A DNA stretch of 64,000 nt from UBA5069 sp964560495. Lineage in GTDB: Bacteria > Chloroflexota > Anaerolineae > Caldilineales > Caldilineaceae. Position 1 is the first letter of the stretch; the number at the start of each line of letters is the position of its first letter. The notes below the pieces were generated by a model. It was not told the DNA's origin, did not search any database, and saw only the letters and a program-made list of their open reading frames with translations. The stretch spans positions 1-64,000 of the forward strand of contig CAZLMM010000006.1 in the NCBI GenBank assembly GCA_964560495.1. The letters are read 5' to 3'. The translations under genes and the position numbers were made by a program. Shown piece by piece: positions 26,401-35,596 of this stretch.

Positions 26401-29400
26401 GTACGGCCAGTTGACGAACTTGTTCAGTGTGGTCGTATATGCGCCTGTCACCTTGAGCTGCACCTGGGTGACGTTGATCTCATCTGTGCCGGTCACGGTC
26501 GCGGCGACCATGCCCAGCGGCAGCACCTCGGTCATGCCGTCGGCCACCGCGATCTCCACCTGGGGCGGGTGGATGTCGGCCAGGTTGTTGCGTTGCGTCA
26601 CGACCGCGGACAGGTTGCCGGCCGTGTCACGCGACTGCACGCTCAGCGTAATCACGTCGTTGGCCGTGGCCTGCACGGGGATCGTAAAGACGAAGTTGTG
26701 GAAGATGCTCTTCGTCCCGGCGGCTATCTGTGCGCTGGCCGTGGCCGAAAGCGCGCCTGTCACGGTCACCTGGACGCTGGCCAGGCTGCTGTTGTCGCTG
26801 GACCAGGTTTGCAACGTGAAGGGCTGGCCGGGTGTGAGAGTCCACCACCAGCCTGGACTCTGGATCGAAGCCGTCGGCGGCGTCAGATCGGCCACCGTGA
26901 CTGTCTTTGGCGCGCTGACGCCCAACTGGTTGCGCGTGTCCACCGCCTCCACCGTCAGCGTGATGGGCTGGCCATGGAGCGCGCCGCTGGGCGGCGTCAC
27001 TGTGAAGATGGCGCTGACCGCCAGTGTGGGCGTGAAGGTGCGCGTCTGTGTGCTGACCAGCGCACCGGCGGTGCGCAGGCGCAGTTCCTTGACTCCGTTG
27101 TCGTCGTTGGCCTGCACGCCAACGGTGAAGGCCGCGCCGGCCACCACGCGCAGGTCGCAGCCGCCGTTTTCGAGCGCACAGCCCTTGACGGCGACCACCG
27201 CCGCGCTGGGCGGCGCATCGCTGACCACGGTGACGGTGTGGACAGTTGAGACGCCCACGTTGTTGAGTGTGTCCGTGGCGACGCCCGTGGCGCTGATGAT
27301 GCTGCCGGCGGTCACGCTCAGCGGCGCAGTCACGGCAAAGACGCGCGATGTGCTGGCTTTGACCGGATTGACCACGAACATGCCGCTGGTTGTGAAGGGG
27401 CCGGCGATGCGATAGCCGATCTGCTTGACCGTGGTCTCGTCGCTGGCCGCCACGGTGAAGGTGATCTTCTTGCCGGGCAGCACCTCGCTGCCGCTGGTCA
27501 CGGTGATCTGCACGCTGGGGCCAAAGACATCGCGCACGGGCAGGGTCAACGTCACAGGTTGCGATTGGTTGCCGACTGCGTCCTGGGCGCGGGCGACCAG
27601 CACCAACTGCTGGGTCACGCGTGCGTTGGCGTTCACCGGCACGCCAAAGGTCGCCGCCAGCGAAGTCTTGGTTGGGCTGATGGTTTTGGTCTCGTCGAAT
27701 GTAGTGGCGTTGCTGCCCACCAGCCGCACCGCAGCCACGCCGCCGCTGTCGCTGGCGCTGACTGTCACCGAGATGGTCGTCCCGGGCGTCACCGGCGTGT
27801 TGGGCGCCGGGCTGCTGAAGGAGAGCGTCGGCGCAACGCCGTCGGCAATGATGAGATGGCTGGCGGCCACGTCGCTGGCCTGGCCGCGGGTGTCGATGGC
27901 GCTGGCGCGCAATTCGATGCGGCTGCCGGGCACAGCGCCGGCCGGCACATTGAAGGTGAAGCTCGTCGCTTTGGTCGTCACCGTGGGCGTGACGATGAGT
28001 GTGCCGGCGCTGGATGCGCCGCCCGTGGCCTGGAAGACGATCTGCGCCAGACCGCGGTCGTCGGTCGCGCTCACCTGCACCGTAACGCTGCCGCCGCTGG
28101 CGACCAGGCTGCCGGCCGCCGGCGCAGTGATGCTGGCAGTCGGTCTGGCGTCGCTCTGCACGGTGATGGCGAGGGTCTGTTGCTGGCTGCTGTTGCCCAC
28201 CCGATCCACCGCGCGCGCAGCGATGATGACGCTGCCGCCGGGCGTTCCTTGGGGCACGCTATAGTTGAACTCGTAGGGCGCGCTGTTGTCCACAAAGCGA
28301 GAGACGCCATCCACGAAGAACTCGACGAAGTCAGTGTCAGGCGCGGCATTGACGATCGCCACGATGCGCGCTGTATCGCCGGCCAGCACCGTCGTTCCAT
28401 TCGGCGCATCGAGCACGGGCAGCGGCGGCGCGATCACATCCAGCGTCTCGAAGCTATAGCTGGAAGCTGCCAACATGTTGCCAAAGACATCGGGCGCGGC
28501 CGCGATGTTCACCTGGACGATGGAATTGGTGCTCCACGGTGTCAGCGGCGTAAAGACCACCACCGTGTTGTTGAGGATGAAGGTCACAGTCCCACTCACG
28601 GGCTGGCCGTTTTGCATGACGGTGAGCGCCGGGTTCTGCATGGCCGCCGGATTGACGGCCTCGCTGAAGGTGATGCGCACCGGCGTGTTGAGCGCGACGT
28701 TGTAGGCGCCGCTGATGGGGCTGCGGCTGGCGATGGCAGGCGGCGTGGTGTCGGCGGTCATGAAGGATGCGACGAACTCCGCGGTCATCATGCGATTGAC
28801 CAGGTCCTTGACGCCGGTCTTGACGCGCAGGCTGTAGGTGCTCAGGTCGATGAGATTCTGGCTGGGCGTGAAGACCGCGACATTGCCGCTGCCGCCCAAC
28901 ACCCAGCTACCGGCCACGTTTGCGCCATTTCTCGTCACCACCAGGTTGGTTGCATTGATGGTCGCAACCTGGACGGGTTCGCTGAATGTGACGACGATAC
29001 GTGCAGTGACGGGCACGCCATTGGCGCCGTTGACGGGCGAGACAGACAGGACGAAAGGCGGCGCGGTGTCCAGCACGATGACGCCCAGGTCAACCACCTG
29101 ACCCTGGTTGCTGACTGTCGGGCTGGCGCTGGCGATGCCCTGGCCCAGCGGGTCCCAAATGGAGAGCGTGTAGCTGCCCAGCTTGACGTTGTCGAACTGG
29201 AACGTGCCATCCTGACGCGACGAGCCATAGTAGGTTGCCCCGTTTCGACGCAGCTCCAGGGCCATCAACGGCGCCGGCGAGCCGTCGGCGCGCACAATTG
29301 TGCCGCTCACCGTGCCCGAGGCTTCCAGCTTGACCGTCATGGTAAGGGTGTCGCCGTTGTTGGCCAGCAGCCCGGTCGCCACGCCGGAGAGGTTGACGCC

Positions 29401-32400
29401 GGCCTGTCTGGCTGTGGCGCTCAACTCGCCCACCACCACATTGGTGTAGGTGAAGCGACCGCCGGCGTCGGCCTGGGTGACTTCGTTATAGTTGACCGGC
29501 GTTGCGTCTGGCTTGCGCGTCAGGGTGACTTCGGCCAAACCCACCGGCTGATCCGCCGCATTGGTCACCTGGCCGAGCACCACGCCCACGCCCAGGATGG
29601 CAATGTCCAGCGTCTCTACATCGCCGTCGAAGGCCACGTTGCCGGCGTTGGCGCCAGCAGCTTTGCCGATGAGGGGACGGGCGACGACCTGCACGTTGCC
29701 CAACGGCACATCGAGGAAGACGTAATCCCCGTTGTTGTTGACTGTGGTCTGTCGGTTGCCCGGATTGAGCGTCACCACCGCAGTCGTGCTGGGCGAGCCA
29801 TTGGCGTTGAAGACTCGCCCCTCGACGCGCCCCACCAATGGGCGGTTGATGTTGATGTCGGCCGCAACGATCTGACCCTCTGTGGACAGGACGCCGTTGA
29901 AGTGGCCGGTGCGGTTGGGCGCTTGTGGGTCGCTGGCGACCACCGTGAAGCTGCCAGCCGGCGCGCCCGGGAAGGTGTATGCGCCATCCGGCCCGGTGGT
30001 GGTGTAGCGGTTGCCCGGGAAGGGGCCGCCAAAAGAGAGATGCACCTGGCTGCCGGCGATGGGCGTGTTCTCCGGCTGGCGACGCACCACGCCCGTCACG
30101 ACGCCCAATGCTTGCTCCACCATGGTTACGGCCACAGTGATGTTGTTCGTCGCCACAACGCCTGTGGCAAAACCGCGACGGAAGGTCGCCGGGTCTTCAG
30201 CGCGCAGTTGGAAATTGCCCGCCAGCACGCCATCGAACTGGAAGTAGCCATCGCTCTCGGTTGTGGCAAAGAGCACACCGCTTGCGCCGCTCATGGTGAC
30301 CTGGGCGTTGGGAATGCCCACGCCGCTGCCGCGGATGAAATAGCCGTTGACCGTGGCGGCGGAATTCCTGATCTTCACCGTCACATTCACAGACCCGCCA
30401 GGGCTGGCAGCCAGCGAAGGCATGTTGCCCTGGCTGCTGCCCCACACGCCGCGATTGCGGTCATAGGCGCGCACGCCGAACGATCCTTCGCTCACGCTGT
30501 CGCCGCCGGCAAAGGTGATCTGGCCGCTGGCGTTGGTCTGGCCTGTACGCTGGCGGTAGGGGAAATGCCCTTCCTGCAACACCACATCTGCGCCGCTGAT
30601 AGGCAGGTCATCCTCGCCAATCACGAGGACGGTGACGCTGCCCTCGCGCAACAGATGGATGGGCATATAGGTTGTTTGCCCCACCTTCACCGACCCCACA
30701 CTCTGCCCCACCAGCCCGCTAATGGGATCGCTGGCGGAAAGGGTGAAGCCGCCCGGATTGACCAGCGGGAAGAGGAAGTTGCCCTGGGGGTCCGTGCGCA
30801 CGGCCACGTCGCTCAGGTAGGCCGAATCGAAACGCACGATGACATTCTCGCCGGCGCGGCTGCCGTCAGGCCGGAAGACTGTGCCGGTGACAACGCCGGT
30901 GGATTGGAGGCTCAGCGTGATGTTGACCGTTGCGCCGGCGGTCGGCACTTCGCTGTTCAGTCCGACCTCTTGTGGGCTAAAAGGATTGGCGGCCTCCACC
31001 ATGATGGGGCCAACGAAGGGCTTGTCGAATTTGTAGCGCCCCGAAGCCGGGTTGCTGTTCATCTTCCTGGCCCGGCGGATATACTCGAAGCCCACGGGCA
31101 CCGTCTCGCACTGGGGCAGGGTCAGGCTTTCGCCGCCGCCCAGATCAATCGACCCCAGGCACAGGGGATTCTCCGGCGGCACCAGGCGGCCAAATTTCAC
31201 TTGCAGCTCGCTCAGGCCAACAGCCGCGCCGATGGGCGTCTGGCCGTCGTCGTCGAGAATGACGCCGCTGACTTCTTTGCCCCGCCCCTTGAAGACCACA
31301 TCGATGCGCTGCACCTGATTGTTGTAGACCAGCTTGCCCATGGCGATGTTGCCGTCGGAGAAATCGTCCAGAAAGGCGGCCACGGTGTATTCGCCCATGG
31401 GCGCATTCTCGATGATATATTCGCCCTGGTCGTTGGTAAAGACCTTGAATGTGCCGGGACCAAAGGCAATGACGCGCACGTTGGCGACGGGCGTCACGCC
31501 GCCAAATCGGAAAACACGCCCGCTGACGACCCCGCGCGCGGGCAGCACGAGTTGCACGATGGCCTCATCGCCCGGCCCGGCGATGGTCACTTGTTTCTGC
31601 ACAATGCGGTTGCGCGTTTCGTCCAGCGCGCTGATCTGGCGCTGACCGACGGGAATATCCTCCAGCACAAACTGGCCGTTGGCGTCGGTCTTGACCAGGG
31701 CTGGGCCGCCAAAGATGGAAATGTTCGGGGCGGGCGTCCCGTTCTCCTCGAAGACTGCGCCGCGCACGCTGCCGCGACCTCCAAAGAGCACCAGGTTGGC
31801 CGTCACGGTCGTGCTCGCCACGATGGTGGTGCGCACATCCGCCTGCTCCAGGGCAATCTGATCCAACGCGCGCAGGCTCACTGGGCCTTCGGGCAGGTTG
31901 TCGAAGCGATACGCGCCGCTCTCGTTGGTCAGGGTGTAACCGCCGCGCGAGGTGTAGATGGAGACGTTGGCCGCCGGCGTGACGCCGTCGCTGCGAAAGA
32001 CCTGTCCCTGCACGCTGCCCAACCCCCAGCTCTGGCTGGGAGTCAAAAGGATCAACGTGGGGGTGATGACGGCGCCCGCGACAGGAATATCAGCCGCCAT
32101 CTGCGTGCCGGCCTTGGTCGGCTGGTGATAAGCCTGGATGGAGAGCGGCCCCACCGGCACGCCGCCGATGCGGAAACTGCCATCCGCAGCAGTTGTGACC
32201 AATGCCTGCACTGCTGTCCCGTAGTCGTCATATTGGGAAAGGCTGGAAACCTTGACTTGCGCGCCTTGCAACGGCGTCACGCCATCGGCGGCAAAAGCGC
32301 GCCCGGCCACCGCGCCCACGCCCATGAGGATCACGTCCATCTGGATGTGCTGCCCCTCGAAGCGAGGATTCGTGCCGGCGAAGTTCTGCTCATTGGTTTC

Positions 32401-35400
32401 AGAGTCCAGGGCCTTCACCTTGAGCTGGCGCAGGCGCACCAGGTCAAAGGAATAGCGCCCCGCTGCGTCGGTGGATTTGACCGAGACGGTCTCCCAGTAT
32501 TTCTCGTCGTTGATGTCCAGCTCGATCTGGCTCAGGGCAATCAAGGCGAAAGGCACCGGCGCACCGTCGGCGCGACGCACCACGCCAGAGAGACGCGCGC
32601 CTTTGATCTTGGTCTGGATGGGCTTTGTCTGCGCCAGGGGTTGCATGACGTTGCCGGCCATGTCCACTACGTTGCTCACCGTCATGGTGCGCTGGACATA
32701 GGGGCCGACGCCGTCGCGCAAGAACATGAGCACGACCCGGTTGTCGGCCTGGATCTGTACGTTGCGCACCTGGTTGGCCTCCACCGCGTAGTTGGTGATC
32801 TCCTCCGGCTCGGCGTCGTGCTGCACAGATTCGGGCGTCACTTCCTCGCTGAAGAGCACGCCTACCACCTGGCCATACTTGGTGCCGTCCTTCTTGCCGG
32901 TGAGAATCTGGAACGCGCTGGTGACGTTGGGCGCGCGGTCGATGACGGGTTCATCCACCGTCGGCGCTGTGGTCGCCTCGAAAACGCCGTCGCCGTCCGC
33001 GTCGATCTCCAACTCGACTGGGCCGACGCCGCCTACGGTGAAGCGCACACGCGCCCGCCCGCCTTCCTGCAACGACACGTCCTCGAACGCGACCCGGCGC
33101 AGACCCACGCCGTCGGGAATGATCATGCCCAGATCGAAGAGACCGCTGGCCGTAGCGATCACATTGGCCTGCCACGCGCCAGGGTCGGGATGGGCGACCA
33201 GGGCATTCTGCCAGTCGGCGCCGCTGAAGAAGCCGCCGAAGGGAATGTCGTGCACCGGCGAGTCGCCCGCCTGCAAGACGCCTAATTTGCGCCCGCCGGG
33301 GTCGCTGAGATTGAGCGTCTTGGCGGCGGCGTCGCCGGCAAGAATAACCGAAAGATGAGCCGGGCGGGAGGCGACGGCCTCGGCGAAATCTTGTTGGAAA
33401 GCCAGGGGGCTGCTGGCGGCAATGGCGTCATCCCAAACGCCAGCGACAACGTTGCGCAGCGCCTGACCCCGTTTGGAGCGGCGCAGCAATTGGTCGAAGC
33501 CCTTGTAATCGCGCTCGGCGATATTGAGGCGTGCGCCGCTGTATCTGTCGGGCAGACGGCTGAAGTTGTTGCCCATGAAATCGAGCATGACGTCACGGGT
33601 GGCGGCGTCGAGCGGCTCGCCCATGTCGATGCGCTGACCGGTCGCCGCCAGGCTCACGCCATACTCGTAGACCACGTTGCGCCCCAGGGGAAGCAGCCCC
33701 GGCGGCGTGAGCGGCGAGGAGGCCAGGGCAAAAGCCTGGTTGAGCAGGGAGATGGCGGCCATGCGCAGGTCTTGCGGCAGGTTGTTGGCCGCGGCCGGCA
33801 GCACCAGACTGGTGGGCGCCATGGGGATGCCCAGCTCGCCCACCGCGCTGCGCAACTCGAACTTGCCGGGGATGCCGTCCGCGGCGATGGAGGTGGCTGT
33901 CACCGTCCCGGTCTTGAGCGAGCGCAGGCGGAACGTGACCGTGGCAGCATCCCCAGCGGGGATGGTCTCCACCTGGACGCTGGAATCGGAGACCAGCTCT
34001 GCGCCGCTGATGCTGCGGGGCAGCAGATTGAGCGAAACAAAATTGGCCGGCGACGCAGAGACATTGGCCACTGTCACCAGCAAGTCGTATTCTTCGCCGG
34101 CGCTAACGGTCTGCGGATGGTTGATGGTCAGGGCAAAGGTGGGGTTGCGCACTTCGACCACGCCGACGGCGCGCCCCTTGACAGCCACCGGGCCATCGGG
34201 CAGACCGTGCAACATGCCGGTGATCTCCATGTCCACCGTGTGGACGCCCTCGCGCACCCCTTCCACCAGGTACTCGGCGTCGCCGCTCTGTTGGGGCGCC
34301 AACGCATTCACATCGTCGGCGGTCTTGAGCTGACCATCCGGCCCGGCGTAGATCACCGGTTGCTCTTTGGCCTGGGGCGCAGGCGGATCGCCCAGTTTTG
34401 CCATGCGCAGCGGGTCGTCCAGGGAATCGGCCACCGTGTCATCGCCCTTGGGCAGCACGATGGTGGCCTTGAGGTCTTTGACTTCCAGGTTGGAATAGCC
34501 CGGCGCAACATTGGAGACCTTGAGGATGACGCTGAAGAATTGGTTGAGATAGGCCACGTTGCCAGGGATGATGACCACGCCGGGGATGGGCGCGGCCAGG
34601 CCGCGCAATTTGCGCTCCTCCGGCTCTTCGATCTCCAGGCTAAAGCCCGAAATGCTGATATTGGGCGCCTGCATCTTGACGGAGAGGTCGGGCAGCAGCC
34701 CTTCTTCGGGGATGCCGACCGCGCCCACATCGGGAATGGGCAGGATGGGCAGGCCAGGCAGACCGCCCGATCCGGCGCCGGGCAGGAGCATGGGCAGGTC
34801 GATCTTGATGATCTCGTTTTGCAGGCCAAAGGCCACAGTGAAGTTGACCGCCTGGTAGTTGGACTGGTCGATGACGATGCCCCGATCCTGAATCTCCTGG
34901 GCGGTGAGGGGGCGCGAAGTGACCTGAGAGACGAGCACCCGCTCGATGACCTCGATGCGGGCGACGTTGGGGTTGCCTTCCAGCACCACCTGGCCGTCGT
35001 TGACCAGGCGGATGTTTTGCAAGGTGTAGAGGCCGGCCAGGGGCAGGGGAGGAATCTGGAAGTTGCCGCCCGGCAGGCTGGCCAGGGGGATAGGCGCGCC
35101 AAAGGCGGGACCGTGCAATTCGGCCCTGACCACGGCGTCGGCCGGCAGCGTGGGCAGCTCGCCCTGGACGCCGCCTGGCAGCCCTAACACAGCGCGCACA
35201 CTGATGCCCTGGTTCTTGGGCACGACCTGGTGCTCTGGCGTAGGGCGCAGTTCCAGCCCGACGATGAGGATCTGCGCTTCGTCGAGGGGTGGTTCGGCGC
35301 TCTGGGCCTGGGCCGGCGCGACTGCGGCCAACACGGGCAGCAGGAGCATTGCCAGCAGAACAGGCAAGGCAGTCAGGCGATAGATGCGGGTGAGTGGGTG

Positions 35401-35415
35401 TTTGCGTGTATTCAT
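20446..35415 (-). CDS. Giant secreted repeat protein (about 4,990 residues)
   Basis: The ATG at 35415 is preferred because MNTRKHPLTRIYRLTALPVL begins a standard signal peptide (cleavage near AQAQ). An in-frame GTG at 35439 would add eight residues. Approximate layout: an N-terminal adhesin-like region to 940; about 13 tandem carboxypeptidase-regulatory-like/CnaB-type domains (950-2100; repeated V-x-G-x-V-F-x-x-D-G and TxxxGxYxF); two Big_5-type domains (2125-2335; VTFSEPV and ITFSEAV); a run of bacterial Ig-like domains (2335-3050); two more regulatory-like domains; then a module opening at WDGGAGTDSWWDAANWSDN (about 3340) and a long beta-solenoid-like region to about 4850. The Thr/Pro/Glu-rich tail contains QVFLPVIQR and ends with RLYLPAIFNGG. 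It is probably an exported surface or sheath protein. No enzymatic motif was recognised. It is monocistronic. Confidence 0.85.
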   Translation of the reverse strand: MNTRKHPLTRIYRLTALPVLLAMLLLPVLAAVAPAQAQSAEPPLDEAQILIVGLELRPTPEHQVVPKNQGISVRAVLGLPGGVQGELPTLPADAVVRAELHGPAFGAPIPLASLPGGNFQIPPLPLAGLYTLQNIRLVNDGQVVLEGNPNVARIEVIERVLVSQVTSRPLTAQEIQDRGIVIDQSNYQAVNFTVAFGLQNEIIKIDLPMLLPGAGSGGLPGLPILPIPDVGAVGIPEEGLLPDLSVKMQAPNISISGFSLEIEEPEERKLRGLAAPIPGVVIIPGNVAYLNQFFSVILKVSNVAPGYSNLEVKDLKATIVLPKGDDTVADSLDDPLRMAKLGDPPAPQAKEQPVIYAGPDGQLKTADDVNALAPQQSGDAEYLVEGVREGVHTVDMEITGMLHGLPDGPVAVKGRAVGVVEVRNPTFALTINHPQTVSAGEEYDLLVTVANVSASPANFVSLNLLPRSISGAELVSDSSVQVETIPAGDAATVTFRLRSLKTGTVTATSIAADGIPGKFELRSAVGELGIPMAPTSLVLPAAANNLPQDLRMAAISLLNQAFALASSPLTPPGLLPLGRNVVYEYGVSLAATGQRIDMGEPLDAATRDVMLDFMGNNFSRLPDRYSGARLNIAERDYKGFDQLLRRSKRGQALRNVVAGVWDDAIAASSPLAFQQDFAEAVASRPAHLSVILAGDAAAKTLNLSDPGGRKLGVLQAGDSPVHDIPFGGFFSGADWQNALVAHPDPGAWQANVIATASGLFDLGMIIPDGVGLRRVAFEDVSLQEGGRARVRFTVGGVGPVELEIDADGDGVFEATTAPTVDEPVIDRAPNVTSAFQILTGKKDGTKYGQVVGVLFSEEVTPESVQHDAEPEEITNYAVEANQVRNVQIQADNRVVLMFLRDGVGPYVQRTMTVSNVVDMAGNVMQPLAQTKPIQTKIKGARLSGVVRRADGAPVPFALIALSQIELDINDEKYWETVSVKSTDAAGRYSFDLVRLRQLKVKALDSETNEQNFAGTNPRFEGQHIQMDVILMGVGAVAGRAFAADGVTPLQGAQVKVSSLSQYDDYGTAVQALVTTAADGSFRIGGVPVGPLSIQAYHQPTKAGTQMAADIPVAGAVITPTLILLTPSQSWGLGSVQGQVFRSDGVTPAANVSIYTSRGGYTLTNESGAYRFDNLPEGPVSLRALDQIALEQADVRTTIVASTTVTANLVLFGGRGSVRGAVFEENGTPAPNISIFGGPALVKTDANGQFVLEDIPVGQRQISALDETRNRIVQKQVTIAGPGDEAIVQLVLPARGVVSGRVFRFGGVTPVANVRVIAFGPGTFKVFTNDQGEYIIENAPMGEYTVAAFLDDFSDGNIAMGKLVYNNQVQRIDVVFKGRGKEVSGVILDDDGQTPIGAAVGLSELQVKFGRLVPPENPLCLGSIDLGGGESLTLPQCETVPVGFEYIRRARKMNSNPASGRYKFDKPFVGPIMVEAANPFSPQEVGLNSEVPTAGATVNITLSLQSTGVVTGTVFRPDGSRAGENVIVRFDSAYLSDVAVRTDPQGNFLFPLVNPGGFTLSASDPISGLVGQSVGSVKVGQTTYMPIHLLREGSVTVLVIGEDDLPISGADVVLQEGHFPYRQRTGQTNASGQITFAGGDSVSEGSFGVRAYDRNRGVWGSSQGNMPSLAASPGGSVNVTVKIRNSAATVNGYFIRGSGVGIPNAQVTMSGASGVLFATTESDGYFQFDGVLAGNFQLRAEDPATFRRGFATGVVATNNITVAVTMVEQALGVVTGVVRRQPENTPIAGSQVHLSFGGPFPGNRYTTTGPDGAYTFPGAPAGSFTVVASDPQAPNRTGHFNGVLSTEGQIVAADININRPLVGRVEGRVFNANGSPSTTAVVTLNPGNRQTTVNNNGDYVFLDVPLGNVQVVARPLIGKAAGANAGNVAFDGDVETLDIAILGVGVVLGQVTNAADQPVGLAEVTLTRKPDATPVNYNEVTQADAGGRFTYTNVVVGELSATARQAGVNLSGVATGLLANNGDTLTMTVKLEASGTVSGTIVRADGSPAPLMALELRRNGATYYGSSRQDGTFQFDNVKLGSYTLSIWDPLGQGIASASPTVSNQGQVVDLGVIVLDTAPPFVLSVSPVNGANGVPVTARIVVTFSEPVQVATINATNLVVTRNGANVAGSWVLGGSGNVAVFTPSQNLIDLSTYSLRVKTGVKDLVNRMMTAEFVASFMTADTTPPAIASRSPISGAYNVALNTPVRITFSEAVNPAAMQNPALTVMQNGQPVSGTVTFILNNTVVVFTPLTPWSTNSIVQVNIAAAPDVFGNMLAASSYSFETLDVIAPPLPVLDAPNGTTVLAGDTARIVAIVNAAPDTDFVEFFVDGVSRFVDNSAPYEFNYSVPQGTPGGSVIIAARAVDRVGNSSQQQTLAITVQSDARPTASITAPAAGSLVASGGSVTVQVSATDDRGLAQIVFQATGGASSAGTLIVTPTVTTKATSFTFNVPAGAVPGSRIELRASAIDTRGQASDVAASHLIIADGVAPTLSFSSPAPNTPVTPGTTISVTVSASDSGGVAAVRLVGSNATTFDETKTISPTKTSLAATFGVPVNANARVTQQLVLVARAQDAVGNQSQPVTLTLPVRDVFGPSVQITVTSGSEVLPGKKITFTVAASDETTVKQIGYRIAGPFTTSGMFVVNPVKASTSRVFAVTAPLSVTAGSIISATGVATDTLNNVGVSTVHTVTVVSDAPPSAAVVAVKGCALENGGCDLRVVAGAAFTVGVQANDDNGVKELRLRTAGALVSTQTRTFTPTLAVSAIFTVTPPSGALHGQPITLTVEAVDTRNQLGVSAPKTVTVADLTPPTASIQSPGWWWTLTPGQPFTLQTWSSDNSSLASVQVTVTGALSATASAQIAAGTKSIFHNFVFTIPVQATANDVITLSVQSRDTAGNLSAVVTQRNNLADIHPPQVEIAVADGMTEVLPLGMVAATVTGTDEINVTQVQLKVTGAYTTTLNKFVNWPYSKSVAESFSFQTPANLAPGSLLKLQGQARDTTGNWGVSQVYTLTVGQPEGVLSGAVTWFGTGAPVANAGVEINAQNGFFTATANAEGFYATVEPVVGWVEVIAYDPVSGARGVDGNFVEPGAVAPVIDVVVSAQPVVTITAPLSGSVAIEQSYVVVTVEAVDDNGLDAFTLLVDGEPWDWQGAGGVYSTAEFQVYVPDDATSMTLAVRAFDVDGNETDSAPVLVNIIPDPLTTVTGVVLDQADQPVAGAEVIIRSEQGYFGYDENLGSGVTGVDGSFTITGVTTIQGKLYAIAHAEIGGVVMVGKSAEITPARGGLTDVGDITVAPGKVWDGGAGTDSWWDAANWSDNTLPQVGDDVYIPLTATVRLPGGSWDIRSLRSDGRLTVENFTYLFVSTNAIVRNDLTVKDASLETTDGVTVTGVLTLSNGGFYGANIEASQTPVAALGGLVIEGGTNYLNRVTLRSAANGLWKSGNLAMSSDAVFENLLGATLEIRDGTNAYHYFGLGLLPTFRNRGSVTKTTSSEQASLFGVRVENSGAVTVENGLLSIGSSFAHSGTLHVQTGAQAEFINGSGVFAAGSSVTGGGFVRLRPAPVWGSPVELTINGLYAVSGETAIEGGLINVSGDATFTPARLHLVGGELRSASAITVTDVMTWNATMLSGAGRTTVLNHIVMDSASARTLNGQTLVNAGHAVWRGQIDGTNGARWHNLPGAVTEMTGDANNFWWDNSPQPAVLNEGTLIKTAPATTAILRSVITNTGVIEVMTGTLSLRNGSVTSGSIDVQPGAILDLLGGSHTIAAGGSLTNNGSVTLSIGSLSVNVGGSLTNNGLMTFSAGSFTLNGGHSGAGELRISGGAHTFDSGAGVVLSKLTLSFGTLQGGDPITVTHMMTWTGGTMTGVGRTAATGSLKLGNGTMTLNGRSLALHGAGTWVGGDMRAQNGATFHVASGSTLNVTGDTFFDHFNSVGAAPTLQVDGSLTMNTVNQPFEVEGNFIINNAATLVSGTAWFWGTTTHRGSLDVQAAAVVDQRGAFNAESGSTITGAGIFRNNSGSMTLAGSYTASGLTDIASGSLTAAPGALFTPAKLQLTGNASLQANSKITVTQVFTWVSGSLSGSGSTTAANLRMTTSTKNLVGHTLTVSGQAVHTGGVLRGTNGAVVRIPPSAVFDVQTNFNMEFNPATGTRPALQVEGSLIKNAGTENTIDWTVNNLGEVRAANGVMTLRGGGLGSNLFIADANGTLKFAADYVFANSATVQGAGVFMYTGGTVSVNGVYALDGVTWIDNGTLTFEPSSILLKLGGRVNFVRGALNLRSGEPVVVASFEMGSTNPVLTADDPITVTNAMTWTSGTIKGLARMALLGSTLMQSTANKFIEDFDLENFGNAMWTGGGFFINKTAVFTNHTGATFDIRTTADVSFNLAPVGSFVNHGAVLKTTVGDVTTIPTLFDNSGLLDMAMGTVSLTGGGATTGQINVQAGATLEVASKPYNVAAGGAVQGAGSVRALNPLTVEGTYNIAGATESGSSGKITLAPTATLVSLGGFVNLTNGELALSSGEQVSVSRLQMTNGTLSGSDSLTVTTIFTWTSGTVKGSGRLYSGGSALLNTSTKTVDGRTFENGGSAVWSGGDISLINGGVLRNLTGAIFDARSGNSFSQAAGTIINEGTLVKSAGTTEQSFFGNITNSGTLRVQTGGIHFRTSYVQTGGMTWLDGGSLRMTSPAAIQIQGGVLAGRGTLNSDVVNAGVLDIEPLGSALTISGKYTQQAGGSMLVGVQSLDPTTGFDRLAVSGQATLNGGLVITRPTGFEPNLGDSLTFMTFGSRTGTFITVDGRTIGNGKRFDVLYSATNVQLSVVSDVLGVGVETPTQPLTTTTPSEPTAVVTPVVSAPIVETPALTVTVPTETTPTQPAVNPLTPGMPVTGAQPEGASPEAGTPTQVFLPVIQRDSVLVQGQSENTPAPVETPALQEESAPEAEEQSQRLYLPAIFNGGEIGVIAE

Positions 35416-35596
35416 GGCGCCGCCCCCGGAGAAGTTCACGGTTTACGATTTGCGGTTGACGAGTTGCGCAAGACGCATGACTCGTGACGAATTCGCTTGC
35501 AGGGGTAGTAAACCATGAACAAAAAGAGGCGCGGTGACGCGGAGTGTTACAGAAAGTGACACAGGGAGAAATGTCTTGACCGGGGCTGCTCCCTGT
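35416..35596. other. Intergenic spacer upstream of the giant gene
   Basis: It holds a near-perfect inverted pair, GTTCACGGTTTAC (35436-35448) and GTAAACCATGAAC near 35508, and the 13-mer ACGCATGACTCGT at 35473-35485 shared with the hairpin at 3754-3792. CAGGGAG and CTCCCTG form a 7-bp stem near 35563-35600. I could not pick a convincing promoter for the giant gene. Confidence 0.4.

Noticed and set aside
27559..33285. 1,908-codon open frame on the plus strand
   Set aside because: It lies entirely antisense to the giant secreted protein, is rich in His, Arg, Ala and Gly without any domain, and is the usual by-product of high GC at third positions.
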